Notes: generated by a model from the sequence alone, not told the origin. A stretch of DNA of 64,000 nt from JBCCMQ01 sp039026235 (GCA_039026235.1 JBCCMQ010000001.1:930001-994000); one strand, 5' to 3'. Positions 37,514 through 46,803 are shown, numbered from the stretch's first letter. A program made the numbers and translations.

Positions 37514-38377
37514 TTAAAGAAGACCCTTAAGGTATTGCCCGTAAGCGTTTTTCCCGAAGACGGCGGCGCGTGTCTGTAGCTGGTCGGCCGTGATCCACCC
37601 CATCGCAAAGGCAATCTCGTCCGGGCTGCCGGTTTGCAGGCCTTGCCGGTCCTGGAGTGTGCGCACGAAGTTGCCCGCATCCAGCAGCGACCCATGCGTT
37701 CCGGTATCAAGCCAGGCATAGCCGCGACCCATGGTTTCAACCGTCAATTGGCCGTCGGCCAGGTACATCTCCAAAAGCGATGTAATCTCTAGCTCGCCCC
37801 GGTCAGATGGCGCGACCTCGGCCGCCCTTTCGGGCGCCGTGCCGTCCAGAAAGTAAAGCCCGGTGACAGCGTAGTTAGACGGGGCCACCTTTGGTTTCTC
37901 GACAATGGCCTTGACGGTATCGCCGTCGAAGTCGACCACGCCATAGCGCTCGGGATCGGCAACGCGGTAACCGAAGACCGTGCCGCCGGGTGTGCGTTGA
38001 TCGGCACGCGCCATCAGATCCGGCAAGCCATGGCCAAAGAATATGTTATCGCCGAGAACCATCGCCGAAGGGGCACCGGCCAGAAAATCGCGCGCCAGCA
38101 GATAGGCTTGGGCCAGGCCATCCGGCGAAGGCTGTGTAATCCATTCCAGCCCCAGACCCCACTGGCTGCCATCGCCCATCAGGCGCTGGAACTGGCTTTG
38201 ATCGTCCGGTGTGGTGATCACTGCTATGTCACGAATGCCCGCCAGCATAAGTGCCGACAGCGGGTAATAGATCATCGGCTTGTCGTAAATCGGCAGAAGC
38301 TGCTTCGATACGCCCTGAGTAATCGGATAAAGCCTGGTGCCCGATCCCCCGGCAAGAATGATGCCCTTGCGTTGCAT
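37514..38377 (-). CDS. rmlA: glucose-1-phosphate thymidylyltransferase RmlA
   Basis: Makes dTDP-glucose, first step to dTDP-L-rhamnose. The 287-residue protein shows GIILAGGSGTRLYPIT, SKQLLPIYDKPMIYYPLS, LGDNIFFGHG, RVADPERYGVVDFD and the VEKPKVAPSNYAVTGLYF run, all canonical. It is the last gene of the minus-strand rml operon. Its stop lies only 4 bases from the stop of the convergent eCIS gene, so the two operons meet end to end with no room for an ordinary terminator. Confidence 0.97.
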   Translation of the reverse strand: MQRKGIILAGGSGTRLYPITQGVSKQLLPIYDKPMIYYPLSALMLAGIRDIAVITTPDDQSQFQRLMGDGSQWGLGLEWITQPSPDGLAQAYLLARDFLAGAPSAMVLGDNIFFGHGLPDLMARADQRTPGGTVFGYRVADPERYGVVDFDGDTVKAIVEKPKVAPSNYAVTGLYFLDGTAPERAAEVAPSDRGELEITSLLEMYLADGQLTVETMGRGYAWLDTGTHGSLLDAGNFVRTLQDRQGLQTGSPDEIAFAMGWITADQLQTRAAVFGKNAYGQYLKGLL

Positions 38378-38406
38378 CCGGTCTGGTCCCTTCGTCGCAG
38401 CGCCCG

Positions 38407-39777
38407 CTAATGCAGGCCTTCCCTTATCATCTTTGTTATGCCGCTTAGCTTATCTTCCAAAAGCGCGCGATCGCCACGGGTCTCAAGGTTCAGACGCAAC
38501 AATGGCTCCGTGTTGGATGCACGCAGGTTCAGCCGCCATTCGCCGAAATCCAGGCTGGCCCCGTCCAGACGGTCGATGGAATCGGCGGCCGTGGCGTATT
38601 CCGCAGCGACGACCTCGACCACAGCTTTGGGGTCGGCAACCTTGAAGTTGACCTCACCCGATGACGGATAGCGGCGCCGCAGATCTGCCACCAGTTCGGA
38701 CAGTGGTTTGCCGCTTTGACACATGAGTTGGATCAGCATGACCCAGGGGATCATCCCGCTGTCGCAGAAGTAGAAATCGCGAAAGTAGTGGTGGGCCGAC
38801 ATCTCACCGCCGTAGATCGCATTCACTTCGCGCATCTTGGCCTTGAAGAAGGCGTGTCCGGTTTTCGAGGCGACGGCCCGTCCCCCGGCTGCGGAAACGG
38901 TCTCGGTCGTGGCCCAGATAACACGCGGGTCATGCACGACGGCGGCACTCGGTTCGCGGCCCAGGGCAGCCTGAGCGATCAGAGCCACGATGTATTCCCC
39001 ATCGAGAAAGGCACCGGTTTCGTCGAAGAAAAAACAACGGTCGAAATCACCGTCCCAGGCGAGGCCGATATCGGCGCCGGCTGCCCGGACCGCATCGGCC
39101 GTCGCGGCGCGGTTCTCGGGCAAAAGCGGGTTCGGGATCCCGTTCGGGAAGGTGCGATCAGGATCAAAGAACTGTCGCGTCACTTGAAGGTCCGCGCCCC
39201 GGCCCGCCAGGGCCCCAAGCACCGCATCAAAGGCCGCGCCCGCCGTCCCGTTGCCGGCATTCGCCAGGATGTGAACACCCTTCAGGGCCGCCGCATCGAC
39301 CATTTGCGCAATATGGGCTGCATAGGCGGCGCGCGTGTCGGCCACCTCAAAATGGCCCATATGGGTTGTGCCTGAGAATGCCCCTTTCTCTGCTGCCAGC
39401 CGTATCGCGGCCATTTCGGTGCCCGGATCAATCGGGCGGCTGCCACCACCCACCATCTTCATGCCGTTATAGTCGATCGGGTTGTGCGAAGCAGTCACCA
39501 TGATGCCACCGCCCTTGTGCAGGTGAGCGGTCGCGAAATAAACTTCCTCTGACCCGCAAAGACCAATATCCGAGACGTTGACGCCGCCCGCGCGCAACCC
39601 TTCGGTCAACGCAGCCTTCAAGGCCGGGCTCGAGTCACGCGCGTCATGCCCCACCACGACCGAGCCGATCTGCATGACGTCCGCAAAGGCCCGCCCAATG
39701 CGTCGGGCGATGTCTTCGTCGAGGCTTTCGCCAAGCTTTCCGCGAATGTCGTAGGCCTTAAAGCAGTCGAGTTTCAT
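38407..39777 (-). CDS. phosphomannomutase/phosphoglucomutase
   Basis: Interconverts hexose-1- and hexose-6-phosphates (mannose or glucose) for nucleotide-sugar synthesis. The 456 residues follow the ManB/AlgC/CpsG family: FKAYDIRGKLGE start, the phosphoserine loop MVTASHNPIDYNGMK, the metal loop WDGDFDRCFFFDE (D-G-D-x-D-R) and the sugar-binding GGEMSAHHYF motif. The C-terminal phosphate-binding loop is LRASNTEPLLRLNLE. The ATG overlaps the rmlD stop (ATGA). Inside the rml operon it probably supplies glucose-1-phosphate for RmlA or mannose-1-phosphate for GDP-mannose. Confidence 0.93.
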   Translation of the reverse strand: MKLDCFKAYDIRGKLGESLDEDIARRIGRAFADVMQIGSVVVGHDARDSSPALKAALTEGLRAGGVNVSDIGLCGSEEVYFATAHLHKGGGIMVTASHNPIDYNGMKMVGGGSRPIDPGTEMAAIRLAAEKGAFSGTTHMGHFEVADTRAAYAAHIAQMVDAAALKGVHILANAGNGTAGAAFDAVLGALAGRGADLQVTRQFFDPDRTFPNGIPNPLLPENRAATADAVRAAGADIGLAWDGDFDRCFFFDETGAFLDGEYIVALIAQAALGREPSAAVVHDPRVIWATTETVSAAGGRAVASKTGHAFFKAKMREVNAIYGGEMSAHHYFRDFYFCDSGMIPWVMLIQLMCQSGKPLSELVADLRRRYPSSGEVNFKVADPKAVVEVVAAEYATAADSIDRLDGASLDFGEWRLNLRASNTEPLLRLNLETRGDRALLEDKLSGITKMIREGLH

Positions 39778-40628
39778 CGGCTTTCTCCCAGTTCTGCAAG
39801 GACGCCGGCCAGACCCACCTTCCAGTCGGGGCGTTCCAACCCGAAGGTCTTGGTCGTCGTGCTGCAGTCCAGCCGCGAATTGAGCGGCCTTTTGGCCTTG
39901 GTTGGAAACGCTGTGCTGGGGATGTTTTCCACAGCGACACTACGTCCCGAAAGTTCAAAGATGGCCCTTGCGAAATCGGCCCAATTCGTGTCCGGCGCCC
40001 CCGAAAAATGGTAGGTGCCACCGGCCTTCTGATCAGACATAAGCACCTTAGCAATGGTCAGACAGGCATCTGCGATTGCCCTTGCGTCTGTTGGTCCGCC
40101 GGTCTGATCGGACACGATGGTCAGGTGATCCCGGCTGCCGGCAAGGCGCAGCATTGTTTTCACGAAATTCGATCCATGGGCGGAAAAAACCCAGGACGTG
40201 CGCAGGATCGCATGGGTGCCACCGGCGGCACGCACGGCCTTTTCCCCTGCATCCTTGGAACGCCCGTAGACCCCAAGTGGCGCCGTCGTGCCCGACGCTT
40301 CAAACGGACTGTCACCGCCGCCGCCAAAGACGTAGTCGGTTGAGATATGGACGAAGGGGATTTCAAGTGTCGCCGCCGCTTGGGCCATCGCCCCCGGCGC
40401 CCTGCCATTGATCATCGTTGCCAACGCCTCTTCGTCTTCGGCCTGGTCAACGGCGGTATAGGCGGCCGCGTTGATAACAGCGGTCGGCCTTTGATCACGC
40501 AGCGCTGCCGCACAAGCGTCCGGATCGGACAGGTCCGCCTCTTGGCGGCCGAGAAACGTGGCTTCCGGTGCAAGCCGTGCCAGTTCGGTCGCGACCTGAC
40601 CGGTTTTGCCGAAGACCAAGAGGTTCAT
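39774..40628 (-). CDS. rmlD: dTDP-4-dehydrorhamnose reductase RmlD
   Basis: Last step to dTDP-L-rhamnose, NAD(P)H-dependent short-chain-type reductase. 284 residues: LLVFGKTGQVATELAR nucleotide loop, INAAAYTAVDQAEDE, the ISTDYVFGG motif, and GVYGRSKDAGEKAV with the Y-x-x-x-K catalytic pair. The start is the ATG at 40628, which overlaps the rmlB TGA as ATGA; a longer in-frame extension lies inside rmlB. One of five linked genes for rhamnose precursor. Confidence 0.96.
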   Translation of the reverse strand: MNLLVFGKTGQVATELARLAPEATFLGRQEADLSDPDACAAALRDQRPTAVINAAAYTAVDQAEDEEALATMINGRAPGAMAQAAATLEIPFVHISTDYVFGGGGDSPFEASGTTAPLGVYGRSKDAGEKAVRAAGGTHAILRTSWVFSAHGSNFVKTMLRLAGSRDHLTIVSDQTGGPTDARAIADACLTIAKVLMSDQKAGGTYHFSGAPDTNWADFARAIFELSGRSVAVENIPSTAFPTKAKRPLNSRLDCSTTTKTFGLERPDWKVGLAGVLAELGESR

Positions 40629-41662
40629 GCAGTTCCCAAGCGCTTTCCCACGCCGTCCCGGTTCAGCAGGTTCTGCCACCAGTCCGTGTTCTCAAGATAC
40701 CAGTCGACGGTTCGCGCCAGACCGGTCTCAAGCGTCACGCTGGGGCGCCAGCCCAATTCATTACGCACCCGACTGGGATCGATCGCATAGCGCATGTCGT
40801 GGCCCGGCCGGTCCGTGACAAACGTGATCAGCCGGTCATGGGGCGCGGCATCGGGGCGACGTTCGTCAAGAAGCGTGCAGATCATTCGCACAAGATCGAT
40901 GTTGCGCGCCTCATTCTCGCCGCCGATGTTATAGGACCGCCCCGGCTGTCCTTGCGCAAGAACGCGCAACAGGGCATCGGCGTGGTCTTCGACGAACAGC
41001 CAGTCACGGACGTTTTCACCCTTGCCGTAGACCGGGATCGGCCTGCCTGCCAAAGCGTTCAGAATAACGACCGGTATCAGCTTTTCCGGAAAGTGATAGG
41101 GGCCGTAGTTGTTCGAGCAATTGGTGACAAGCACAGGCAGACCAAAGGTTTCTCCCCACGCCCGCACAAGGTGATCGCTTGCCGCCTTTGAGGCGGAATA
41201 GGGACTGCGCGGATCATAGGGCGTGTCTTCGGTGAAAAGGCCGGTCGCACCCAGGCTGCCAAAAACCTCATCGGTGGAAATGTGATGGAACCGGAACGCG
41301 TCCGGTCGGCCCCGGCCTTCCCAATGGGCCCGGGCGGCCTGAAGCAGCGTATATGTGCCGTTCACATTCGTGTCGATGAACGCGCCCGGTCCATCGATCG
41401 AGCGATCGACATGGCTTTCAGCGGCCAGGTGCATCACCGCATCCGGGCCGTGATCGGCAAAGACCTGTCCCATGGCCGCGGCGTCACGGATGTCGGCATG
41501 AACAAAGCTGTAAAGCGGACTGTCGGCAACGGGCGCCAGGTTGTCGAGACAGGACGCATAGGTAAGTGCATCCACGTTCACCACCGATATGTCGGCGCCG
41601 ATGGCCTGACGCACCACGGCGGAGCCAATAAAACCTGCGCCGCCGGTGACCAGTAGTTTCAC
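40625..41662 (-). CDS. rmlB: dTDP-glucose 4,6-dehydratase RmlB
   Basis: Second step of dTDP-rhamnose synthesis; NAD-dependent extended SDR. 345 residues with LLVTGGAGFIGSAVVR, MHLAAESHVDRSIDGP, the HISTDEVFGSLG active-site segment, YSASKAASDHLV (Y-x-x-x-K), NCSNNYGPYHFPEKLIP and RDWLFVEDHADAL. All dehydratase residues are in place. It overlaps rmlC upstream and rmlD downstream by four bases each. Confidence 0.97.
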   Translation of the reverse strand: MKLLVTGGAGFIGSAVVRQAIGADISVVNVDALTYASCLDNLAPVADSPLYSFVHADIRDAAAMGQVFADHGPDAVMHLAAESHVDRSIDGPGAFIDTNVNGTYTLLQAARAHWEGRGRPDAFRFHHISTDEVFGSLGATGLFTEDTPYDPRSPYSASKAASDHLVRAWGETFGLPVLVTNCSNNYGPYHFPEKLIPVVILNALAGRPIPVYGKGENVRDWLFVEDHADALLRVLAQGQPGRSYNIGGENEARNIDLVRMICTLLDERRPDAAPHDRLITFVTDRPGHDMRYAIDPSRVRNELGWRPSVTLETGLARTVDWYLENTDWWQNLLNRDGVGKRLGTA

Positions 41663-42222
41663 GTCTCACTCCATTCAAACGGGCTTTGCCATACGCCGAA
41701 ATCGGGCGCGGCCGCGTCTTTGTCGGACAGAACCGGCGTGCCATCAAGCGGCCAGGGGATGTTAAGCTCAGCGCTGTTCCATTTCACCGCACCATCGGAA
41801 GGGCCGTGGTAATGACCGCTGCACTTGTACAGCACTTCAGCGTCGGGTGTCAGGGTCAGAAACCCGTGCAGAAACCCTCCGGGCACCAAAAGCTGCTTGC
41901 CGTTCTCCGCCGAAAGCTCGCAGGCGGCCCATTGCCCATAGGTCGGGCTTCCGCGCCGCGCATCAACGGCCACGTCCCAGACGGCGCCGGCGGCGCAACG
42001 CACCAACTTGGCCTGTACGTGTGGCGGTGCCTGGTAGTGTAGCCCGCGCAGGACAGCCTTGTCCTTGCTATAGGAATGATTGTCCTGCACGAAATCCAGA
42101 TTGATCCCGTGTTGCGCCAGGGTTGCCTTGTTCCAGACCTCACTGAAATAGCCGCGTGCATCGCCAAAACGGCGCGGCGTCAAGACAACCACGCCGGGAA
42201 GATCCGTCTTTTCAATCTCCAA
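41659..42222 (-). CDS. rmlC: dTDP-4-dehydrorhamnose 3,5-epimerase RmlC
   Basis: Third step of dTDP-rhamnose synthesis. 187 residues: GVVVLTPRRFGDARGYFSEV, FVQDNHSYSKDKAVLRGLHY, QAKLVRCAAGAVWDVAVDAR, and LVPGGFLHGFLTLTPDAEVL; the catalytic His/Asp/Tyr positions of the cupin fold are present. The start is a TTG at 42222 with a GGAG ribosome site about 7 bases upstream; no ATG gives the family N-terminus. First gene of the rml operon, so its promoter should lie between 42223 and about 42318 or further up. Confidence 0.95.
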   Translation of the reverse strand: MEIEKTDLPGVVVLTPRRFGDARGYFSEVWNKATLAQHGINLDFVQDNHSYSKDKAVLRGLHYQAPPHVQAKLVRCAAGAVWDVAVDARRGSPTYGQWAACELSAENGKQLLVPGGFLHGFLTLTPDAEVLYKCSGHYHGPSDGAVKWNSAELNIPWPLDGTPVLSDKDAAAPDFGVWQSPFEWSET

Positions 42223-42318
42223 ATGCCTGCTCCGCTAACTTCAGTCCAAGGGCCTGCTGACCTTCTGGACGCGTGCCTACATCATGCGCGACGCGGCTTA
42301 CAAGCTTGACGGTGCCGT

Positions 42319-43125
42319 TCAGAGTCGGGCCAGCACGCCGCGCTGAAAAAGACCGGCGATTTCAAGCCCTCGGTCCGGTGCGCAAAGAAGGCGAATGGCA
42401 AAATCACTCAACCCGGCCTCGACAATGCCGGTGCCCTTTTCGTCAAAGGCAAGAACGCGCACATAGGCCTCAATTGCGCCCTGCCCGATCACTTCGTCGG
42501 TTTGTTCCCATTCGACCTGATCGCCGATCTCTTCCAAAAGATCCAGATCGCCGGCCTCTCCACCTGTCGCGGTCTCAGATGACCGTGCCTCGATCCAGGC
42601 GATAGACAGTGGTTTTGCCGCAGACGAGAACGCCTCAAACATCGCCTCCTCGTCGAATTCGGTGGCTGCGTAGAGATCGAGATCCCAGGCAGCGGCCATA
42701 CGCGCCGCAGCACAACCGACAATTTCGGCCGGATTTTCGACAGCGACGCGGTCCGAGCGCACACGAAGGCTGGTGGCGCCGCCCAGAAACGCATCGAACA
42801 CATCGCGCAGAAGATCCAATTCCGTCTGCCCCGGCTGTTCCAGTGGCATATCAACGATCTCACGGTGATCGGCGGTCGCTGCGCGAAACTCAACGGCGCG
42901 GACCACCCGAAGGCGCCTGTTGGACACGTCAAGCGCCAGTTTACCACCAAGATCGGTGCTGAAGCTGAGCCTGCGCGCCAAAACCGTTTCATCGATTTCC
43001 TGCAACAATGCGACCATCAGCTCGTCGGGCGGTACGGCGAAAAGTTCTCGCGAACCATCGGGCAATACCCGCACCGAACCACGGAGCCGCGATAGCTTGG
43101 CGGAAAGCCGGCTCTCATCGCTCAT
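42319..43125 (-). CDS. hypothetical protein of the kinase/dynamin module
   Basis: A 268-residue protein I do not recognise. It starts at ATG 43125, overlapping the stop of the upstream 118-residue gene (ATGA); a longer frame exists but lies over that gene. No signal peptide, membrane segment or Cys motif. It is mixed alpha/beta: an N-terminal ESRLSAKLSRLRGSVRVL helix-turn, a central LDVSNRRLRVVRAVEFR strand pair and an acidic region (residues 200-232, for example DLDLLEEIGDQVEWEQTDE). Being coupled to the roadblock-like gene, it probably acts in the same complex. It is the last gene of the 42319-51722 group. Confidence 0.8.
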   Translation of the reverse strand: MSDESRLSAKLSRLRGSVRVLPDGSRELFAVPPDELMVALLQEIDETVLARRLSFSTDLGGKLALDVSNRRLRVVRAVEFRAATADHREIVDMPLEQPGQTELDLLRDVFDAFLGGATSLRVRSDRVAVENPAEIVGCAAARMAAAWDLDLYAATEFDEEAMFEAFSSAAKPLSIAWIEARSSETATGGEAGDLDLLEEIGDQVEWEQTDEVIGQGAIEAYVRVLAFDEKGTGIVEAGLSDFAIRLLCAPDRGLEIAGLFQRGVLARL

Positions 43126-43478
43126 GCGTCCTGCTCCATCCGGGACAGTCTCGCACGGGCCGCATCGGTAAAGGTGCGCAGATCGATCCCCAAACCGCAG
43201 CGCAGGCATAGCGCCTCGGCGGCATAGCTTGTCGCCCTTAGAAACACCAGAAACCCCTGTGGCGTTGCCCGGACCGCGACGGCGGGAAGACTGTCGGACG
43301 CTTCCGTTTCACCCAAAGCCGAGACAGCCTCGGCACAAAAGGCGTCCAGCAATTCCTGTGGCAGTTTTTTGTCGGCGCTGACGCTGAGTATCATGCCCGA
43401 AGATAGATCCGCGAAGGCGGCAATCTCGCAAGACGGGAAATCCGCGCGTAATTCGGAAAGCTGATCAGATACTGTCAT
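43122..43478 (-). CDS. roadblock/LC7-like small protein
   Basis: A 118-residue protein with the helix-strand-strand-helix-strand-strand-strand-helix pattern of roadblock/LC7 (MglB-like) proteins: an N-terminal helix, CEIAAFADLSSGMILSV (strand-turn-strand), a long helix LPQELLDAFCAEAVSAL, strands around VAVRATPQGFLVFLR, and a last helix. The family forms dimers that modulate small GTPases. This assignment is a fold-level guess from the pattern, but the neighbourhood of three GTPase genes fits it. Its ATGA overlap couples it to the following 268-residue protein. Confidence 0.6.
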   Translation of the reverse strand: MTVSDQLSELRADFPSCEIAAFADLSSGMILSVSADKKLPQELLDAFCAEAVSALGETEASDSLPAVAVRATPQGFLVFLRATSYAAEALCLRCGLGIDLRTFTDAARARLSRMEQDA

Positions 43479-43561
43479 CGGCCTGTCTTTAAGCGCGGAA
43501 AGCGGCCCGAACCGCCACCCGATTTTTCACATTGTTCGCTTTCGACAGCTTTACCGCGTTT

Positions 43562-43578
43562 TCTACCGCGACGGTAGA
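43562..43578. repeat. perfect 7-bp inverted repeat with 3-base loop
   Basis: TCTACCG, CGA, CGGTAGA in the 144-base gap between the first GTPase gene and the roadblock-like gene. It has no T-run on the minus strand, so it is more likely an operator or an RNA processing/attenuation hairpin than an intrinsic terminator. Confidence 0.5.
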
Positions 43579-43622
43579 CGAAATTAGTCGCCGTTCCTGT
43601 GATGGGTTCGCCGTGACGCCCC

Positions 43623-44561
43623 TTAGATACCTCGGGCCTGTCTTTGCAGGGCAGCGGCCGCCATGGGCACGTCCGACGCAGTCGGGCGGCGCGGCAAGGC
43701 GCCCATGGACGCGCTTGAGACCCGACGCGGCACGATACGCGGCTTATCTTCTGACGGATCGACGGCAGAGGCATCCTTCGGAGCGATCCGGCGCCCGGCG
43801 CCCTTGAGCGCAAGACCCGGCCAATCGGTCGCCCGCGACGTCGATGTGTCGAGACGTCCGATAAGACCAAGCAAGGCCTCGACAAATACGTCCGCGCCGC
43901 TGGCCTGCCAAAGCTCCGGATCATCTTCGGCCGCCATCGCCTTGATCAGCGACACGGGCAGCACGTCCGCAAACAGTTCTTCGGTTTCGCGGCGCACGCG
44001 CTGCATCAGACGGCGCCGGTCCTTGTCCGAGGTGATCTTGTCGATACGGGTGACCAGAAGCAGGCTGTTTTCGGCGAGGTCCGGCGCCAGCTGATCCCAG
44101 ACCGCCGCCTCGCTCTGGCGCCAGGCCTGGGTCGCGTGGGTACACCAGAGAACGCCGTCCGCTTCAGAAATCACGTTCTGCCAAACCTCGGCCGGCATAT
44201 TCGGGTCGGAAATTCCGGGCATGTCGATCAGATCGCACAGCTCAAGAATGTCAGCTTGCAAATAGATCCGGATCAAGGCCGTATTGGCCAGATCGACGGC
44301 TTCCAAACGGTCGAGGTCGACCGGAAAGGCGTTCCCTTCCAGATCTATACCGTGCGCATCCTCGTCGCCATGCGATATCCAAACCGGCGGAAGCTGGGTT
44401 GCCGTCACCTTGACCGGCAGCGGGTTTGATCCGATCAGCAGATTGGACAGCGTGCTTTTGCCCGCGCTGAATTCGCCCATGAGCGCGATCCTCGGACGTC
44501 TTTTTTCAGCTTCGTCACCATCGGACACGAGGTCGGAAGTCGGGCTTACCAGATCATCCAT
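43623..44561 (-). CDS. dynamin-family/Era-like GTPase A
   Basis: A 312-residue GTP-binding protein. G1 is GEFSAGKST (residues 29-37), the dynamin-superfamily form; G3 is DMPG in CDLIDMPGISDPN; G4 is TRID in LLLVTRIDKI. The C-terminal third is a basic, Pro/Arg-rich tail without a paddle or transmembrane helix, so it is a short GTPase rather than a full dynamin. The stretch GVLWCTHATQAWRQSEAAVW is closely matched in GTPase C of the same group. It ends 18 bases from the previous gene and probably shares an operon with it. Confidence 0.88.
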   Translation of the reverse strand: MDDLVSPTSDLVSDGDEAEKRRPRIALMGEFSAGKSTLSNLLIGSNPLPVKVTATQLPPVWISHGDEDAHGIDLEGNAFPVDLDRLEAVDLANTALIRIYLQADILELCDLIDMPGISDPNMPAEVWQNVISEADGVLWCTHATQAWRQSEAAVWDQLAPDLAENSLLLVTRIDKITSDKDRRRLMQRVRRETEELFADVLPVSLIKAMAAEDDPELWQASGADVFVEALLGLIGRLDTSTSRATDWPGLALKGAGRRIAPKDASAVDPSEDKPRIVPRRVSSASMGALPRRPTASDVPMAAAALQRQARGI

Positions 44562-44579
44562 TGGTTCATTTCCTGTTTA

Positions 44580-46634
44580 TCAAGCGGCCGCGCGGGACAG
44601 CGAAGCGACAATGCCCTCGATGGTCTGCTTCTGTGCCAGACTGTCGTCGCGACCGAGATAGCTGGCCATCTCATCCGAAGACAGGTTCGACCGGTCGGCA
44701 ATACCCAGCAGGATATGGCGCTGTTCGGCCATGAATTCCTCAAGCGACTCGAGCGCGCCAAGACGCACGACCTCGGCATGGCTTTCCTTTAGGTCTTCCA
44801 CGATTGGCTGGGTTTCGGCCCTTATCAGTTCGAAATAGCCCGCCGCGAAGGCCTGATAGCCCCGCCGCCGTTGCCACCAGTTCTTCCACCATCTTCCCTG
44901 AAGATCGAGCGCGATGGTTTGACCCAATGCCACGGGCGGTGGCACACGCCGCGGCTCGGGCGCGACGACCTCATAGCCCGACACCTGCCCCCCAAGCAGC
45001 TTCGCGGACAGTTCGCCGTAGTCGTTGGCAGCCGTCTCGAACAGTTCGCGGGATGCGGTCTGCGATTTGGCGCCGAAGATTTGATAAGCCGAACGCAGCA
45101 AGAGACGCAGACCAGCCGGACTGTACTGCCAGACCGATTGCTCTCCATAGTTCTCAAGATGCGAGATCAGATTGGCCAGCGCCCGGTCGACAAAGCTCTT
45201 GTGCGACCGGTCCATGCGGACGTGGAATGCCGCCACAAGGCCGTTCAAGGCCTGTTCAAGACCATCGCGACTGCGCGCTTCTATGGCGCCAATCTCGCGC
45301 ACCAATTCGTCGCGGTCCAGCTCGATCCCGCCAGCCTCGGCAGCCTCGACGACCCGAAGCCCGGCCTGAACGCCATTAATCAGGTTGGTCGCGCTCCGCG
45401 TGACCTTGGCCAGGATTTCTCCGCCCACGCCGCCTGCAATGCGGTCACCAAGCGCGCGGTAAAGCGCGGGAAGCCCCGACAATTCCCAGATCATCGCTTC
45501 CGGCGTGGTCGAATCCGGCATGAGCTCAAGCTCTGCCTCGGCCCAATTCAGAAGCGCCTGGGCACTGTCATTTTCCATTAGGCTGAGTTCGCCTGAAAGG
45601 GCCATCTCGGCCCAATAGGCGCTGCCAAAGAGAATCTGCACCCCTTCGGGACCATCGTGTGCCTTGAGCGTCTTGGCGATGCTGGCCTTGATTTCCGGCA
45701 CCTGCCGGGCCGGATCGCTCAATTCGTCGATGCGATTGACGAAGATTACGACGTCCCGCGCTTTTACGTTCGAAATCAGCCGGATCAGCGCCATGTCCAT
45801 GGTCGAAAGGGCCTGATGGGCCGACAGCACAACCACGCAGATACGGCTGTCACGGATCGCCCGAATTGTGATCTGCTCACGCATCATGAAGGTGTCGTTG
45901 ACACCCGGAGTGTCGCGAATGCAAAGCGGCAGCGGCAGTCCCGGACGGGCAAACGTCAGATCGGCAGACTTTGTGATATCGGCAAATCTGCCCTGGGTAT
46001 CGTTGCCGGCGTCCTCTTCCTCATCCTCAAAGTCGTCGCCCAGACAGACGTATCGCTCGATCAGATCCTTGTCGAAATAGCCGTAGTCGTGTTCCTGGCC
46101 CAGAAGCAACTCGAACTTGCGACCTAGGCGCGACTGGGACTTTTCGCGCATGCGCGCGACCTGCTCTTGGATCTTCTCCAATTCCTGGTCGGCACCGGCC
46201 CGGCTGGCCAATTCACCTATGCGTCCGCCTGAATCGACCAACTTGGCCCATTCGTCTTCGCCGAAGAACTTAAAGCTTGCCTGCATTTCAGACGACGCGG
46301 TGTCCGCCTTGACGTGCAAGGATGTCACCACCGATGTCCATGGGTTCACATCGGCCGGCAACAGTCCCGGCCAGCCCACCATGGCGTTGACCAGCGAAGT
46401 CTTGCCCGCCTTTACCTGACCGATCATCGTGACGCTTGGTTCAAGCGCATCCAGTTGTTCGATCAGTTTGCGGGCCGAACGCGCGGTGTCGGCATGGCCA
46501 AGCGATTGCAGGCCCAAAAGGCATTCGCGCAACGCCGACAAACGTTCAGTAAAGTCCGAAAGACCCCTGAAGCCATTTGTCAGCAGCGTCGCGTGCGGTG
46601 CGGGCGCATTCGTGAAGCTGGGTTCTGCGTTCAT
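44580..46634 (-). CDS. bacterial dynamin-like protein B
   Basis: A 684-residue dynamin-like GTPase, expected to bind and remodel membrane. G1 GQVKAGKTS (72-80), switch region PWTSVVTSLHVKA, G3 DTPG (IRDTPGVND), G4 NRID (IFVNRIDEL). Long helical trunk regions follow, and near the C-terminus a Trp/Arg-rich patch GRWWKNWWQRRRGYQAF lies in the region where other dynamin-like proteins insert into lipid. The start at 46634 is chosen for MNAEPSF after GGAA; a longer in-frame frame to 46709 exists. It is coupled in position to GTPase A and separated by 169 bases from GTPase C. Confidence 0.9.
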   Translation of the reverse strand: MNAEPSFTNAPAPHATLLTNGFRGLSDFTERLSALRECLLGLQSLGHADTARSARKLIEQLDALEPSVTMIGQVKAGKTSLVNAMVGWPGLLPADVNPWTSVVTSLHVKADTASSEMQASFKFFGEDEWAKLVDSGGRIGELASRAGADQELEKIQEQVARMREKSQSRLGRKFELLLGQEHDYGYFDKDLIERYVCLGDDFEDEEEDAGNDTQGRFADITKSADLTFARPGLPLPLCIRDTPGVNDTFMMREQITIRAIRDSRICVVVLSAHQALSTMDMALIRLISNVKARDVVIFVNRIDELSDPARQVPEIKASIAKTLKAHDGPEGVQILFGSAYWAEMALSGELSLMENDSAQALLNWAEAELELMPDSTTPEAMIWELSGLPALYRALGDRIAGGVGGEILAKVTRSATNLINGVQAGLRVVEAAEAGGIELDRDELVREIGAIEARSRDGLEQALNGLVAAFHVRMDRSHKSFVDRALANLISHLENYGEQSVWQYSPAGLRLLLRSAYQIFGAKSQTASRELFETAANDYGELSAKLLGGQVSGYEVVAPEPRRVPPPVALGQTIALDLQGRWWKNWWQRRRGYQAFAAGYFELIRAETQPIVEDLKESHAEVVRLGALESLEEFMAEQRHILLGIADRSNLSSDEMASYLGRDDSLAQKQTIEGIVASLSRAAA

Positions 46635-46803
46635 TTTTGTTCCAACGGTTTCGGGCGCTTGACCTGCAATTCCGCTGCACGGTGACGAGTGTCGGCCTAC
46701 AACAAACAAAAACCAATCAGCGCCGTACTTTCTGCATCTTTTCCGCCGATGATGGCGAAACTAAGGCGTCTCTTCGGCCGGGATTTGGTGCTGCGCGGAA
46801 TTT

